Below are positions 41,003 through 50,442 of a DNA stretch of 64,000 nucleotides, piece by piece; the stretch's first letter is position 1; each line of letters begins with the position of its first letter. Both the position numbers and the translations under genes were made by a program. The notes below the pieces were generated by a model that saw only the letters and a program-made list of their open reading frames with translations, was not told where the DNA came from and did not search any database. The DNA is taken from positions 11,454,501 to 11,518,500 of the forward strand of contig OZ059896.1 of assembly GCA_964057225.1 (NCBI GenBank). The letters are read 5' to 3'. This stretch comes from Auanema rhodensis (Eukaryota > Nematoda > Chromadorea > Rhabditida > Rhabditidae).

Positions 41003-41790
41003 AGTAGAGAGCCATGCCGAATTTACTAACCACGCCCCCAAACAGTTGCTAAAAACATACTTTTGAGGGCGTCAGCTGCTAAAAACATACTTTTGGGGGG
41101 CGTCAGCTGTCAAAATCATATTTTCGGCGTCAGCTGTCAAAAATATACTTTTCCTCCCGAGGCAGGCTCTCGAGCCTGCGCATGAATCAAAATGCATGAT
41201 TTTTTTTTTTAAATCATTTTTAAAATTATTTTTTAATGTATTATTTTAAATGAACTTTTATTATTTATATATTTGTAAATTGTATTTGTAAATATTTTTA
41301 AACTTATTTCTTTTTAAATGTATTTTTAATATTTATATATATATTTTAAATTGTATTTGTAAATATTATTATTTAATTGTTTCTTTTTAAATGTATTTTA
41401 ATATTTATATATTTTTTAATTGTATCTTTAAAACGGAATAAATTATTTCTCATATATATTGTTTTTTATTTATTTAAATATTTTTAAAAGCTAATCAATA
41501 TGTTCACCGTACTTCTTATGGGTTAATCAATGGAACTCATATCGAAGGTTAATTCGATAAGAAGTAATAAATATTTAAACTAAATTTAATGAAACACATA
41601 TCGGTTAATTCGATAAGATCGTTAAAACAGGTGCACTACACAGGTACCACATGGCAAAAGTTGTGTTCATAAAAATATGATAAATAGCTGTACACCACAT
41701 GTACCCATAACGCTAAAGAATACTTACTATGCCAAGGGGTCATGAGTATATACGAATATTTTCAAACTTTTTAGCATCAAAAATGTTACT
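41003..41790 (+). repeat. TIR of E4 at its Cys-rich-gene end
   Basis: Compact version: four CAGCTG units, the GC-rich hairpin pair near 41154-41180, an AT-rich zone, one full and one degenerate TATCGAA palindrome (near 41540 and 41600). It is 330 bp shorter than the opposite TIR, which has extra repeat units. Confidence 0.75.
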
Positions 41791-41957
41791 TTAAAGTAAT
41801 TGTTGTTGTAGCCCTAATAGTTTATAAATGTTCTGATAGCTAATGTATTTCATAACTATGTTCAAGAATAGAATAAATGTTTCGTAATATATTTATTGAA
41901 CAATAAATTTTCATTTAAAATTAGAACATGTGTTAACATTTTGTAAGAGTTTCTTTT

Positions 41958-42050
41958 TTACAAAGTGTCTGGAAATGTTGTACTTGTAATCGGATGTGTA
42001 CAAGTCTGTTTTTCGCAACAATCCTGCGTTTCCTCAGAAGGATCCAACAT
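41958..42050 (-). CDS. Small ORF, 30 aa, E4
   Basis: Mirror copy of the 36159-36251 ORF of E2. Conservation between two nearly identical elements says little about function. Confidence 0.2.
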   Translation of the reverse strand: MLDPSEETQDCCEKQTCTHPITSTTFPDTL

Positions 42051-42464
42051 TTTGAATTAGTGTTTCCTAAACTATAAAAATAAGAGTGTACCACAGCTGT
42101 TATAATAAGAATATGAATACAATATTAAACGATCCTATTGTAATATTCCACAATTTTGGCTGACAGTTGTTATTGTATAAGGACTTGTCACAAATGAGTT
42201 GAATTATTATTAAATATTTGGATTTACGAAATCGAATGCTGTAACAAGTAATTAATAAGCGGATAGTTTACAGCTTGTTAATCCGGCAACTGTTGGCGCA
42301 ATCGGTGTATTTTAGCGCATTTGGCAGCTGTTTGCGCAACAAACTGCTAATTAATGTATAAATGCATATATTTGTTGTAATATATAACAAATAGAAAAGC
42401 CGCATACAGCAGTCAACTGTTTTGTGAAAGAGGCGGAGTGGGTAGAGCTTTACAACAAAGTTTG

Positions 42465-42472
42465 TATAAAAG
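42465..42472 (+). promoter_or_regulatory. TATA box of the Cys-rich gene (E4)
   Basis: TATAAAAG, present at the same place in E2 (35737-35744, minus) and E3 (29907-29914, minus). It argues against translation from the Met at 42473, which would precede the start of transcription. Confidence 0.65.
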
Positions 42473-42506
42473 GTGGCAAAATTTTTTAGACCGAAATTTG
42501 CATTTC

Positions 42507-42626
42507 AGCTCCGCCAACAAGTCGACTCTACGATCCAGCTCTGTCAACAAATCTACTCTCCGATCCAGCTCCGCCACCTAGTCTTCTCGCCGATCCACCT
42601 CTGCCAACAAGCCGACGATCTGATCC
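42507..42626 (+). repeat. 4 x 30-bp tandem repeat
   Basis: Units begin at 42507, 42537, 42567 and 42597, and each ends in GATCC. E2 has the same array inverted (35583-35702); subfamily I has a single unit. Confidence 0.85.
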
Positions 42627-42727
42627 AACGTCAACAGACTGCTGCTAGGACTTTCCTCTACTCTACTTGGACCCTAGACGTAAAAGTTCGTTGTTGTTTA
42701 GGAAAAGCCTCCAATTGGGCTACAAAC

Positions 42728-43321
42728 ATGAAGCGTTCCGCTCTTGTTGATGTAGAGAATATTGTACCTTCGACACCGGAACCGGATGTTCCAAGACCAC
42801 CCACACCAGGACCCAACTTTGCTGCCACATTCTTTGGTAAGGTTTTATTTTTGTTATTAATTATTTTTTGTTTAGACACACCAAAAAAGCAGGTACAAAT
42901 CTCAAAGGATAGCTCTCCACAACAGCCTGTAGTTATGAGACCAATATGTCTCTGCAAAACTTGTAGGGATACATTGCAAGTCGTAGACGAGTACCACTGT
43001 TTCAGCCTCTGTGTCAAGTGTAGAGCGAGGAATGATGCCTTAGGGCTTTTAAAAGTTTTCCGTCATTATAAACCTGAAAATTCAACAATCAATGTGAGAT
43101 TATAAAATTATTAATTCTAATTATTATTTTTTCTTTTACAGATGCGTTCCTATTCTAGCATGTCATCAAAACAATTGTTGAATAATATGGGTTACATTGC
43201 CATTTATACTGATGAGTCAACTGTCAAGTCTTTTGGTTATAAGCAGAATGTGTTCTACTTTAAATTAAGTCAACAGGCGCTCAACTTGAATATGCTTATC
43301 CGTTTTGATCCATCGTTTTGA
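42728..43321 (+). CDS. E4 Cys-rich three-exon protein
   Basis: Exons 42728-42836, 42876-43093 and 43142-43321, 168 aa. The 39-nt first intron is the shortest in the window. The same Pro-rich leader and CLCKTC/CFSLCVKC cluster are present as in E2. Confidence 0.65.
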
Positions 43322-43618
43322 CTACAACAAGCACAAACTGTTTAATGGACAGTTGGTTGATTTTGTTATGTTATATTTAAATTTTCTTAGCCGTAACATT
43401 TTTTTTTTCCAGCTTTCGAAGTTTGAAATTATCCATCAACAGCCGACTCTCTAACCAACTGGTAAGCATTAAAAATTTAAATATTAATCAGTTTATAATT
43501 ATAGGTTATATCATTGTCTTGGCTTTTATGTTTTGCTGGTTTTTATTGTTACAATATGAACGATTGATCAAATAAATCATTTATTATTAATACAATTGTT
43601 TACAACAACAGTGAAAAA
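43322..43618. other. Spacer with possible 3' exons, E4
   Basis: After the stop there is a TTTTTTTTTCCAG acceptor at about 43401-43412, a donor GTAAGC at about 43461, and another acceptor TTATAG near 43505. Downstream, one frame reads as a hydrophobic peptide (IVLAFMFCWFLLL). Subfamily I keeps the splice-like signals but not this frame. The shared poly(A) palindrome is at 43571-43585. Confidence 0.4.
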
Positions 43619-44686
43619 TTATACATTTAAATTTTCTGCATCTATCCATTCATTAAAGTTGTCGGGATAGCCACTCCATTTTACAAACACTTGGCGTTTA
43701 CCATTTCGTGTACGCTCTTTCAAAACTTTCTCAATATAGTACTGGTTGCTTTTATTAGTAGCCAACACAAGTTCAGGCTCATAGAATATTCCCTTTATAC
43801 GTTCACCATTATAATCTACAAGTTTATACACGGTTGGGTTCCCGGCTACAATCTCATCAATTGTGAATAGTTCCATTGTATATCCAGACTCGTAACTTTT
43901 TTCAAAAGTACGCCTGTTCTTGCTTATGCGAACATTATCACCAATTTTGAATCGGTTGCGAACAGCTGGTGCATATTCTTCAACGAATATATTTGCTGTA
44001 ACATCTACGGGGCGCATTTTAATCGACCGATTATAAGATTTGTTTATTCCTTCGACCAAGTCATCTAGTATATCAATCCATCGATGATTATTCTTGTAAT
44101 AGAGATATTTCATCATGCGCGTTTTTAAAGTTCTATTTGCTCGCTCCACCATTGCCGCCTTTTGTGGTGAACTTGTTGATCCATGCAGTATGGCAAATTT
44201 TTTGAATAGTTTTTCACAATGACTATTATAAAACTCTGCACCGTTATCCGTTATTAGTTGGATTGGTATAAAATCCTTGAATACATTTTCAAATGCAGTA
44301 GCAACCTCTAAACCACCTTTAGTTTTCAAAGGCCTAACATATAACATGCGTGTATAAACATCAATCATGGTCAACATGTAAGCATAGCCGTCATTTGATT
44401 TTTTATATTTTTGCATATCAACCAAATCTGCTTGCATTGTTAGGAATCGACCACAGCCTCTAGTCTTTTTAGTCTGCATATGCAGTCTGGTTGGTTTATG
44501 ACGTGTAAAAGTTTCAGAGTCTTGCAAAAAACTTTCAACTTGTGCTTTTGCAATGCCATGCTTTCGCGCTTCCAATAATAGATTTTTGGCAGACGTATAA
44601 GAAGCTGGATGCTTAATATTATAATAAATGTTCTCCAAAACATTACTTCCATAATCTAATGTAGAATCGTTTACGGCCTTTGCCAT
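43619..44686 (-). CDS. int: E4 chromodomain integrase
   Basis: 355 aa, intact, the same motifs as in E2. With E3's copy it is one of the candidates to have driven the recent insertions. Confidence 0.92.
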   Translation of the reverse strand: MAKAVNDSTLDYGSNVLENIYYNIKHPASYTSAKNLLLEARKHGIAKAQVESFLQDSETFTRHKPTRLHMQTKKTRGCGRFLTMQADLVDMQKYKKSNDGYAYMLTMIDVYTRMLYVRPLKTKGGLEVATAFENVFKDFIPIQLITDNGAEFYNSHCEKLFKKFAILHGSTSSPQKAAMVERANRTLKTRMMKYLYYKNNHRWIDILDDLVEGINKSYNRSIKMRPVDVTANIFVEEYAPAVRNRFKIGDNVRISKNRRTFEKSYESGYTMELFTIDEIVAGNPTVYKLVDYNGERIKGIFYEPELVLATNKSNQYYIEKVLKERTRNGKRQVFVKWSGYPDNFNEWIDAENLNV

Positions 44687-45380
44687 TCTGTGTTTCTCCC
44701 GCCTGAGGTGTGTAATATGATTCACCAGTGTCAGCGGGTTTTGCCTTTTTATTTATAGCTTTGGATTTGAATGTACGACGCGGAGAGGGTGAATATCGAA
44801 TAACAGCCTTACGATGACGTGGTGTTCTAGGTAATATATTAATAGTAGCATCCAAGTCTGTGACAGCCGATGTGGATGTAGGCACGGGATCAACTGAATC
44901 CTTGTTACTGACGGCAGGCTCTACATTTTTTGCCTTCTTGTTAGGGCTAGAGACCCCATTACTGGCTAAGAATTTGGCTAATACTGAGAATCCATTGGGT
45001 TCCGTTTTTGTTTTATCCAGTACAAAATCCAAAATTTTTGTAATATTTGTGTTTGGTACGGGCTCATTATTAATCACAAGTTGGTTATTTTTGTTTGTAC
45101 GCACCTCTGGAAATCGTTCCCACAGATCGTTATACTTTCGTGGCAGCTTGTATTCTGGCAATAATGGTGGATCAGCATTTTCCACTTGTACTGATATAGG
45201 CGCATCTATGCTTTCTCTATAGTTTTTGAGACGGGTAATCAAGTCTTCGTATAGTTCAGCCTTTTTATAATCGGGTATAGATTTATTCTCTCGTAAGAGC
45301 TTCAATTCAGCATCAAACTTGTCTATATTCAGCGTTTCATCATCCACAGGGATTAGACGATATTTATGATTGAGTTTCAT
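44643..45380 (-). CDS. E4 245-aa conserved protein, unknown function
   Basis: Same as the E2 copy, overlapping the integrase start by 44 nt and the preceding ORF by 4 nt. Confidence 0.6.
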   Translation of the reverse strand: MKLNHKYRLIPVDDETLNIDKFDAELKLLRENKSIPDYKKAELYEDLITRLKNYRESIDAPISVQVENADPPLLPEYKLPRKYNDLWERFPEVRTNKNNQLVINNEPVPNTNITKILDFVLDKTKTEPNGFSVLAKFLASNGVSSPNKKAKNVEPAVSNKDSVDPVPTSTSAVTDLDATINILPRTPRHRKAVIRYSPSPRRTFKSKAINKKAKPADTGESYYTPQAGETQNGKGRKRFYIRLWK

Positions 45381-45685
45381 CTTTTAAAACCAAAATAAGC
45401 AATTCCACATGAAACTATTGTTTTCAATTGTTTGTGTGAAATCGTTGCCAATAAAGTTTTAGCCTTTTCGGGTGTGCGTATCAAAGCTATTTGACGTAAT
45501 AATGAGGATATGGGCAAAAGGGTTTTATATTCCTTGTTAGTTAAGAGAAAATTATTATTTTTCACAATATTAAATACAATTTCAACAATAATTTCAATTT
45601 GTGAAAAAGAAAATGAGGAAACAGAACAAGGGGTTTTGGCACAAGAAGATAAAAAGTTGTAATTTGACAAAATACGACCACTCAT
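45377..45685 (-). CDS. E4 102-aa conserved helical protein
   Basis: Appears identical to the E2 copy; its start is 13 bases after the ATPase stop. Confidence 0.6.
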   Translation of the reverse strand: MSGRILSNYNFLSSCAKTPCSVSSFSFSQIEIIVEIVFNIVKNNNFLLTNKEYKTLLPISSLLRQIALIRTPEKAKTLLATISHKQLKTIVSCGIAYFGFKR

Positions 45686-45697
45686 TGAACATGCACA

Positions 45698-46345
45698 TTA
45701 AACACTGAATATATTTCTGGCTACATAAACAATAGGGTGCTCCGCTGTTATATCTGATAGTATACGCTGTTTCTCATTTGTTAAAGGATGGTTGTCAATC
45801 AGTAAATGACTATAGGGTGTAGACATTGCATCATCATATGCTTCTAGAGCATTTTTAAAGCGGGGGCCAAATAATTGTTGCAGACAATTACGTATTTGTA
45901 ATATATCCGAATGACTTTTCATCAGTATTATATATGTACTATTAATTCGACTGGTCCTGTCTAGCTGAAATGCAGCTTGCACAAGATTAAACACTGCCAA
46001 ATTCCAGTGATGTGCCCACACTGTAAAAATGTTGTTGAGTAATTCTTTAGCCGCTTTATTCGATGAGAAAAAATTCATCAAATCATCCAGCACTAGTATG
46101 GTGTTTATTCCCTTTTGCTCTTTTATTATATCCGGATCAGGTGGTCCTTGAATTACTATTAAACGCTCATCATTTAATGGAACACCTGACGATGCTCCAC
46201 ATTGACTGAACCAGAATATTCTATCAATGGGGACGTTGAAAAACTTTTCAGTATTTTCACATATACGTTTTATAAGGGTAGTTTTACCACATTGCGTTGC
46301 CCCTATTACAGTTGTCTGACTGGGTAGTTTGAAGCTGAAAACCAT
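45698..46345 (-). CDS. E4 packaging ATPase
   Basis: 215 aa with Walker A GATQCGKT and Walker B ILVLDD. The in-frame Met at 46378 is an alternative start but lies at the octamer motif. Confidence 0.85.
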   Translation of the reverse strand: MVFSFKLPSQTTVIGATQCGKTTLIKRICENTEKFFNVPIDRIFWFSQCGASSGVPLNDERLIVIQGPPDPDIIKEQKGINTILVLDDLMNFFSSNKAAKELLNNIFTVWAHHWNLAVFNLVQAAFQLDRTSRINSTYIILMKSHSDILQIRNCLQQLFGPRFKNALEAYDDAMSTPYSHLLIDNHPLTNEKQRILSDITAEHPIVYVARNIFSV

Positions 46346-46421
46346 AATCAACCACTCGTAAATGTACCTATAATGCAAATGATTTCATTTATACTAGTGC
46401 GCACGCATCAGGTGGTGGTCT

Positions 46422-47282
46422 GTGATGGATGACTTTTACATTACTTTGCCGTCATCAGTTGACTCTGAAAAAAGTAATACCTCATCAGTGTTTCTTACCA
46501 GGTTACCTGAAACATTAAGGCTACGCAATAACAGATATTGCATTGGGCTGACAGACATAATTTTTCCGTGTTCGATATTAAATGTACAAGAAAATCTTTC
46601 TTATACACTACGTTTTTCCAACAGAAAGTTTATTCTGCACTTGCCCAAAGGTAACTATGCAAATGGTGATGAAATAATACGCGGAATCAATGCTGGAAAA
46701 GAACAATTTATTGCTAGCAGCACTAAACCTCTTGGAGCTGAGGAAGAAGCACGTATAAAGGGTTTAATAGATAAAGATGAAGATGTGAAAAAGTGGTATA
46801 ATAATCGACAAGCTGAGGCTAAACTTGTCAAGGAAATGCTGGCAGACGCCACGTTTCGGTTTAACAAAACACTACAACGCATAGAGTTTGTAACAAGTAA
46901 GCGGCTCTTATTGAATGCAACACTCGGTGATGCTCTCGCATATTTTCTTGGCTTTGAGAATAAAATTATCAACGACACGTTAATAGCCAGGCGCCCCATT
47001 GATTTTTCAAATAACATTAATACAATGTATATATATTGTGATATTGTAGAATATTCCATTCTCGGTAATGTGAAAGCTAATTTACTTGCATGTTTACCTG
47101 TACCACCTCCCACCGAATTTGGTAAAATGATTGCCAAAACATTTAATCCTATTCGTTATGTACCAATCACTAAGCAAACACTCGATACTATACGTATTGA
47201 AATTTTAGATGAATTTGGCCGCCCTATGCAATTTAATTATGGTTCTACAGTTGTTACATTACATGTTAAAAATGTGAAATAA
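46422..47282 (+). CDS. E4 penton-like minor capsid protein, intact
   Basis: 286 aa; the only unbroken subfamily II copy. It differs from E3's version mainly in the helical insertion (KEQFIASST for RESFIANNT) and by a doubled initial Met. Confidence 0.65.
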   Translation: MMDDFYITLPSSVDSEKSNTSSVFLTRLPETLRLRNNRYCIGLTDIIFPCSILNVQENLSYTLRFSNRKFILHLPKGNYANGDEIIRGINAGKEQFIASSTKPLGAEEEARIKGLIDKDEDVKKWYNNRQAEAKLVKEMLADATFRFNKTLQRIEFVTSKRLLLNATLGDALAYFLGFENKIINDTLIARRPIDFSNNINTMYIYCDIVEYSILGNVKANLLACLPVPPPTEFGKMIAKTFNPIRYVPITKQTLDTIRIEILDEFGRPMQFNYGSTVVTLHVKNVK

Positions 47283-47287
47283 ATGTT

Positions 47288-47752
47288 TTATTCAACAGTT
47301 ATACAAGACCACATTACGATTTTCGAAGGTTTAAAAGGTAGTTCAGCGCCGTTTTGTTCGATGCGCGGCTCGTGTTGTGAATATTCTCGGTTACTATTGC
47401 AGCGGCATCGTTTTGGTTCGGTTGACTGTACAAACTCCTCAGTTTTTTCAGAGGGTTCGCTGGTATCATTTCCATCACCATCTTTACCATTCGTTCCATT
47501 ACTATTATGAAGACGCCGAATATGACGCTGACAATTGAATCTTGTTCCAAAAGTTTCACTACAATAAGGGCACAAACGTCTACGAACACCATCCAAATGT
47601 CCATATTTTTGAATAAAGTCAGCATTGCTGATATAACTGTTACATACGGGTTGAATCCCGTCATGTCTTTTTAATACGTGATCACTAAAATGCTTGGCTG
47701 ATGAAAATATTTCCTTGCACGTAACACAATACTTGTTACATAAAAGTTCCAT
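47288..47752 (-). CDS. E4 C2H2 zinc-finger protein
   Basis: 154 aa, both fingers intact. TATATAAAAG lies upstream at 47791-47800. Confidence 0.72.
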   Translation of the reverse strand: MELLCNKYCVTCKEIFSSAKHFSDHVLKRHDGIQPVCNSYISNADFIQKYGHLDGVRRRLCPYCSETFGTRFNCQRHIRRLHNSNGTNGKDGDGNDTSEPSEKTEEFVQSTEPKRCRCNSNREYSQHEPRIEQNGAELPFKPSKIVMWSCITVE

Positions 47753-47793
47753 TAGAGGAAAATAAAAAACAACCACACACAGTCAACTCACTT

Positions 47794-47964
47794 TTATATA
47801 ATGAGTGGAATAATGACTAGTGTTGTACAAAAGCCTAGTCCCAGAGATATTCCTTTAATGAATGGCACTGAAATACGTTTCAAAATCTTTTTGTACAGGG
47901 GTGTTGGCACAGATTGTTCCAACGTGTATCTTATACATAATTCACAGTGACAGGGAATATTCAT
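47794..47964 (-). CDS. E4 56-aa membrane protein
   Basis: Mirror of 14582-14752, with one C-terminal membrane segment. Confidence 0.6.
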   Translation of the reverse strand: MNIPCHCELCIRYTLEQSVPTPLYKKILKRISVPFIKGISLGLGFCTTLVIIPLII

Positions 47965-48010
47965 AACTGACCACCTAATGTAGCAGGTGACGTTTTAATG
48001 GCGAGGTTGA

Positions 48011-48466
48011 TCATATGCTAGATAATTTATAGTCGAATACTTTATGCATAAACGCTTTAATAAAGACATCATCGTTTTGTAATAGTTTAAAAAATGAACA
48101 AATGCTTTCAAATGTATTACCAGCTGACAACATTAGTATTACAAATATTGCATAACCACCACAAGTGTATTCAATTATGCGTTGTGGTTTGCAAGTATTA
48201 ACTTTTACATTTTTATATTTGGCCAGATAATGACGAATGTACTTGTTCATTTTATAACCCAAGCTACAGAAAAAGTAGGCTTGATCATTACGTACAAAGA
48301 TGACTTGCCAATGTGTGCCCGGTTTATCGTGTGTGTCAGTATTTACAACAAGTGCAAAGTTCTTTCGACGTGTTTTGGGTAGAGTATCCGCGCTAAATAC
48401 ACCGAGGAATAGTTTTCGAGTGATGCGGACAGATCGCAATAGTGACGCTATTTCAGACGAATACAT
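48011..48466 (-). CDS. E4 adenain-like cysteine protease
   Basis: 151 aa with His in THW and Cys in TCGGY; Cys again at the expected acidic position. Confidence 0.82.
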   Translation of the reverse strand: MYSSEIASLLRSVRITRKLFLGVFSADTLPKTRRKNFALVVNTDTHDKPGTHWQVIFVRNDQAYFFCSLGYKMNKYIRHYLAKYKNVKVNTCKPQRIIEYTCGGYAIFVILMLSAGNTFESICSFFKLLQNDDVFIKAFMHKVFDYKLSSI

Positions 48467-48504
48467 TTAGTAAAATGATCTAGTGTAACTTTTGTATTGC
48501 GCAC

Positions 48505-48969
48505 GTGCGGTTCAATATGCCACACCTTCTTCTAGACTTGAACTCAATTCAATGGACAACACTTTTGAATCAACAAATGGGTGGGGCGCCATTTAGTGGA
48601 ATGATGTTTCAACGTGGTATGCAGAGAGGTCATGGCCTGGGTGGTATACTGGCAACATTGGCATCGTTTTTACCACGCATTATTCAATCACCTATAGCCC
48701 AAAATCTCATCAATGCTGGAAGGAATGCATTATCCAGTGCTGTAAGCAATAGTCCAGTTGTAAATTCACCTCTTGGCGGCCAGTTGCTAAAAACTAGCAA
48801 TGAAATTGTTGATGGGGTGCTCAAGGGCGATAATATCAAGCAAACTCTTAAAACAGCCGGCCGGCAGGCTATACGAGATCTTACCGGTTTGGGCAAGCGG
48901 CGACGACGCAAAACCACAAAACCTCATAAGCGTCTGTGCATAACTCGTGAGCGGTCGTATCGTATTTAA
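48505..48969 (+). CDS. E4 pX/pVI-like basic minor capsid protein
   Basis: 154 aa. Its stop is directly followed by the capsid ATG. Confidence 0.55.
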   Translation: MRFNMPHLLLDLNSIQWTTLLNQQMGGAPFSGMMFQRGMQRGHGLGGILATLASFLPRIIQSPIAQNLINAGRNALSSAVSNSPVVNSPLGGQLLKTSNEIVDGVLKGDNIKQTLKTAGRQAIRDLTGLGKRRRRKTTKPHKRLCITRERSYRI

Positions 48970-50304
48970 ATGGCTAAATTGATAGATTCAAAATCAGCAC
49001 AAGCACTTTTACCTAATATTAATTATAGTGACATACCGGCGTCGGCATTAGGTGTTGAATCCACTCGTACTGTACAAGTTCCTTTAAAAAATACTTTTCT
49101 TCCTCAAGGACCATGGGAATTTGTTATAGCCCAAAATTCCAAATCATTTCTTAATCTGAGAAGGTGTTGGTTGAATGTAAAATTCAAAATTGTAACCACA
49201 AACGGTGATCCGGTACCAGACAACCTTGTTTTTGCACCATGCCAACAATTTGCAGCCAGTTTGATACACTCGTATCATTTAAAAATTGGTGATGTTAGCG
49301 TGTATGACTCTACCGTAAATCATGCCTACAAAACATATATTGAGAATATTCTAATGTATAGCAACGATGTTAAAGAGAGCAAACTTGCCATATCAGGCTA
49401 TTATGCGGATAGATATATAGATAATGCAGCCAGTCCTGGCTTTAGAGCGCGACAAGGGCTTGTTAAAAATGGCATATTGTGTGAGATGGCTGCTCCCATC
49501 AGTATCGACTTATTCAATCAGGAACGACTGTTTGTAAACTATTCAAAAATGGAGCTAACTGCATATCCAAACCGTGATAATTTCTTAATTGACACACTTG
49601 GATGGAATAATGAAAGCAAGGATGCTGCAACGAAGGAGGAGTTTCCAAACCTGAAAATAGATATCAACGATGTGCACTTGCTTATTCAAGAGTTTGATCT
49701 AAACGCTGGATTAGCTATGGCTATAGAAGATAAACTTGTAAAGGAACGAATACACTACCCCATGACGTCAGTGAAAATGCGCTCTTATTTCATAGAAGGA
49801 GGCCGTTTGGATTCACCCAATAACATATTATTCACGTCGCATACACCGAAACGTGTTGTAGTAGGTCTTGTCGGCGCACACGCCTATAATGGTACTTTTA
49901 AACATTCGCCATTCAACTTTAAACCGTTTGAATTGAAAAATATATACTTGACGCTCAACAATCGGGTAATACCTACCCGCCCTTATAATTTAGAATGGCG
50001 TTCTTCCTATGCCACAGCATATATTGACATGTTGGAGGGTTTGGGTCTTGGTCGTACAGATTCATCCAATGGTATTACACCAGCAATGTATAAAACCGGC
50101 TTCACATTTTTTGTATTTGATATTTCACCGACTGTACACTCGTCCGAGTTATTTGATGTTATACGACAAGGTAATGTGGCCCTGAAATTGGAATTTGGTC
50201 AACAAACGCCGCAAGAGGGTTTATATGCTATTGTTTATGCAGAATATGACTCTATTCTTTCAATTGACAACAATCGTGCTCCATATATTGATACCAGTTT
50301 GTAA
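48970..50304 (+). CDS. mcp: E4 major capsid protein
   Basis: 444 aa, intact; seems identical to the E2 protein. Confidence 0.8.
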   Translation: MAKLIDSKSAQALLPNINYSDIPASALGVESTRTVQVPLKNTFLPQGPWEFVIAQNSKSFLNLRRCWLNVKFKIVTTNGDPVPDNLVFAPCQQFAASLIHSYHLKIGDVSVYDSTVNHAYKTYIENILMYSNDVKESKLAISGYYADRYIDNAASPGFRARQGLVKNGILCEMAAPISIDLFNQERLFVNYSKMELTAYPNRDNFLIDTLGWNNESKDAATKEEFPNLKIDINDVHLLIQEFDLNAGLAMAIEDKLVKERIHYPMTSVKMRSYFIEGGRLDSPNNILFTSHTPKRVVVGLVGAHAYNGTFKHSPFNFKPFELKNIYLTLNNRVIPTRPYNLEWRSSYATAYIDMLEGLGLGRTDSSNGITPAMYKTGFTFFVFDISPTVHSSELFDVIRQGNVALKLEFGQQTPQEGLYAIVYAEYDSILSIDNNRAPYIDTSL

Positions 50305-50442
50305 TGTATGTAATAAACTCTTTAAAACATTTGATGAGAAGAATAAAATTTATTAATACAACTATACATAAAAATCTATAAATACAACCATATACAAATA
50401 TACACGCGATAATAAAATTTATAAATTCAAATATATTAAAAA

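Larger units (their letters stand above)
41791..42727. other. Upstream region of the Cys-rich gene, E4
   Basis: AT-rich, with a 30-aa reverse-strand ORF of doubtful reality (41958-42050), TATAAAAG at 42465-42472 and four 30-bp tandem repeats at 42507-42626 in the predicted leader. Otherwise nothing was recognised. Confidence 0.6.

Noticed and set aside
42473-42727. N-terminal extension of the Cys-rich protein starting at 42473
   Set aside because: The Met lies directly at the TATA box (42465-42472), upstream of any likely transcription start, and subfamily I has no counterpart.
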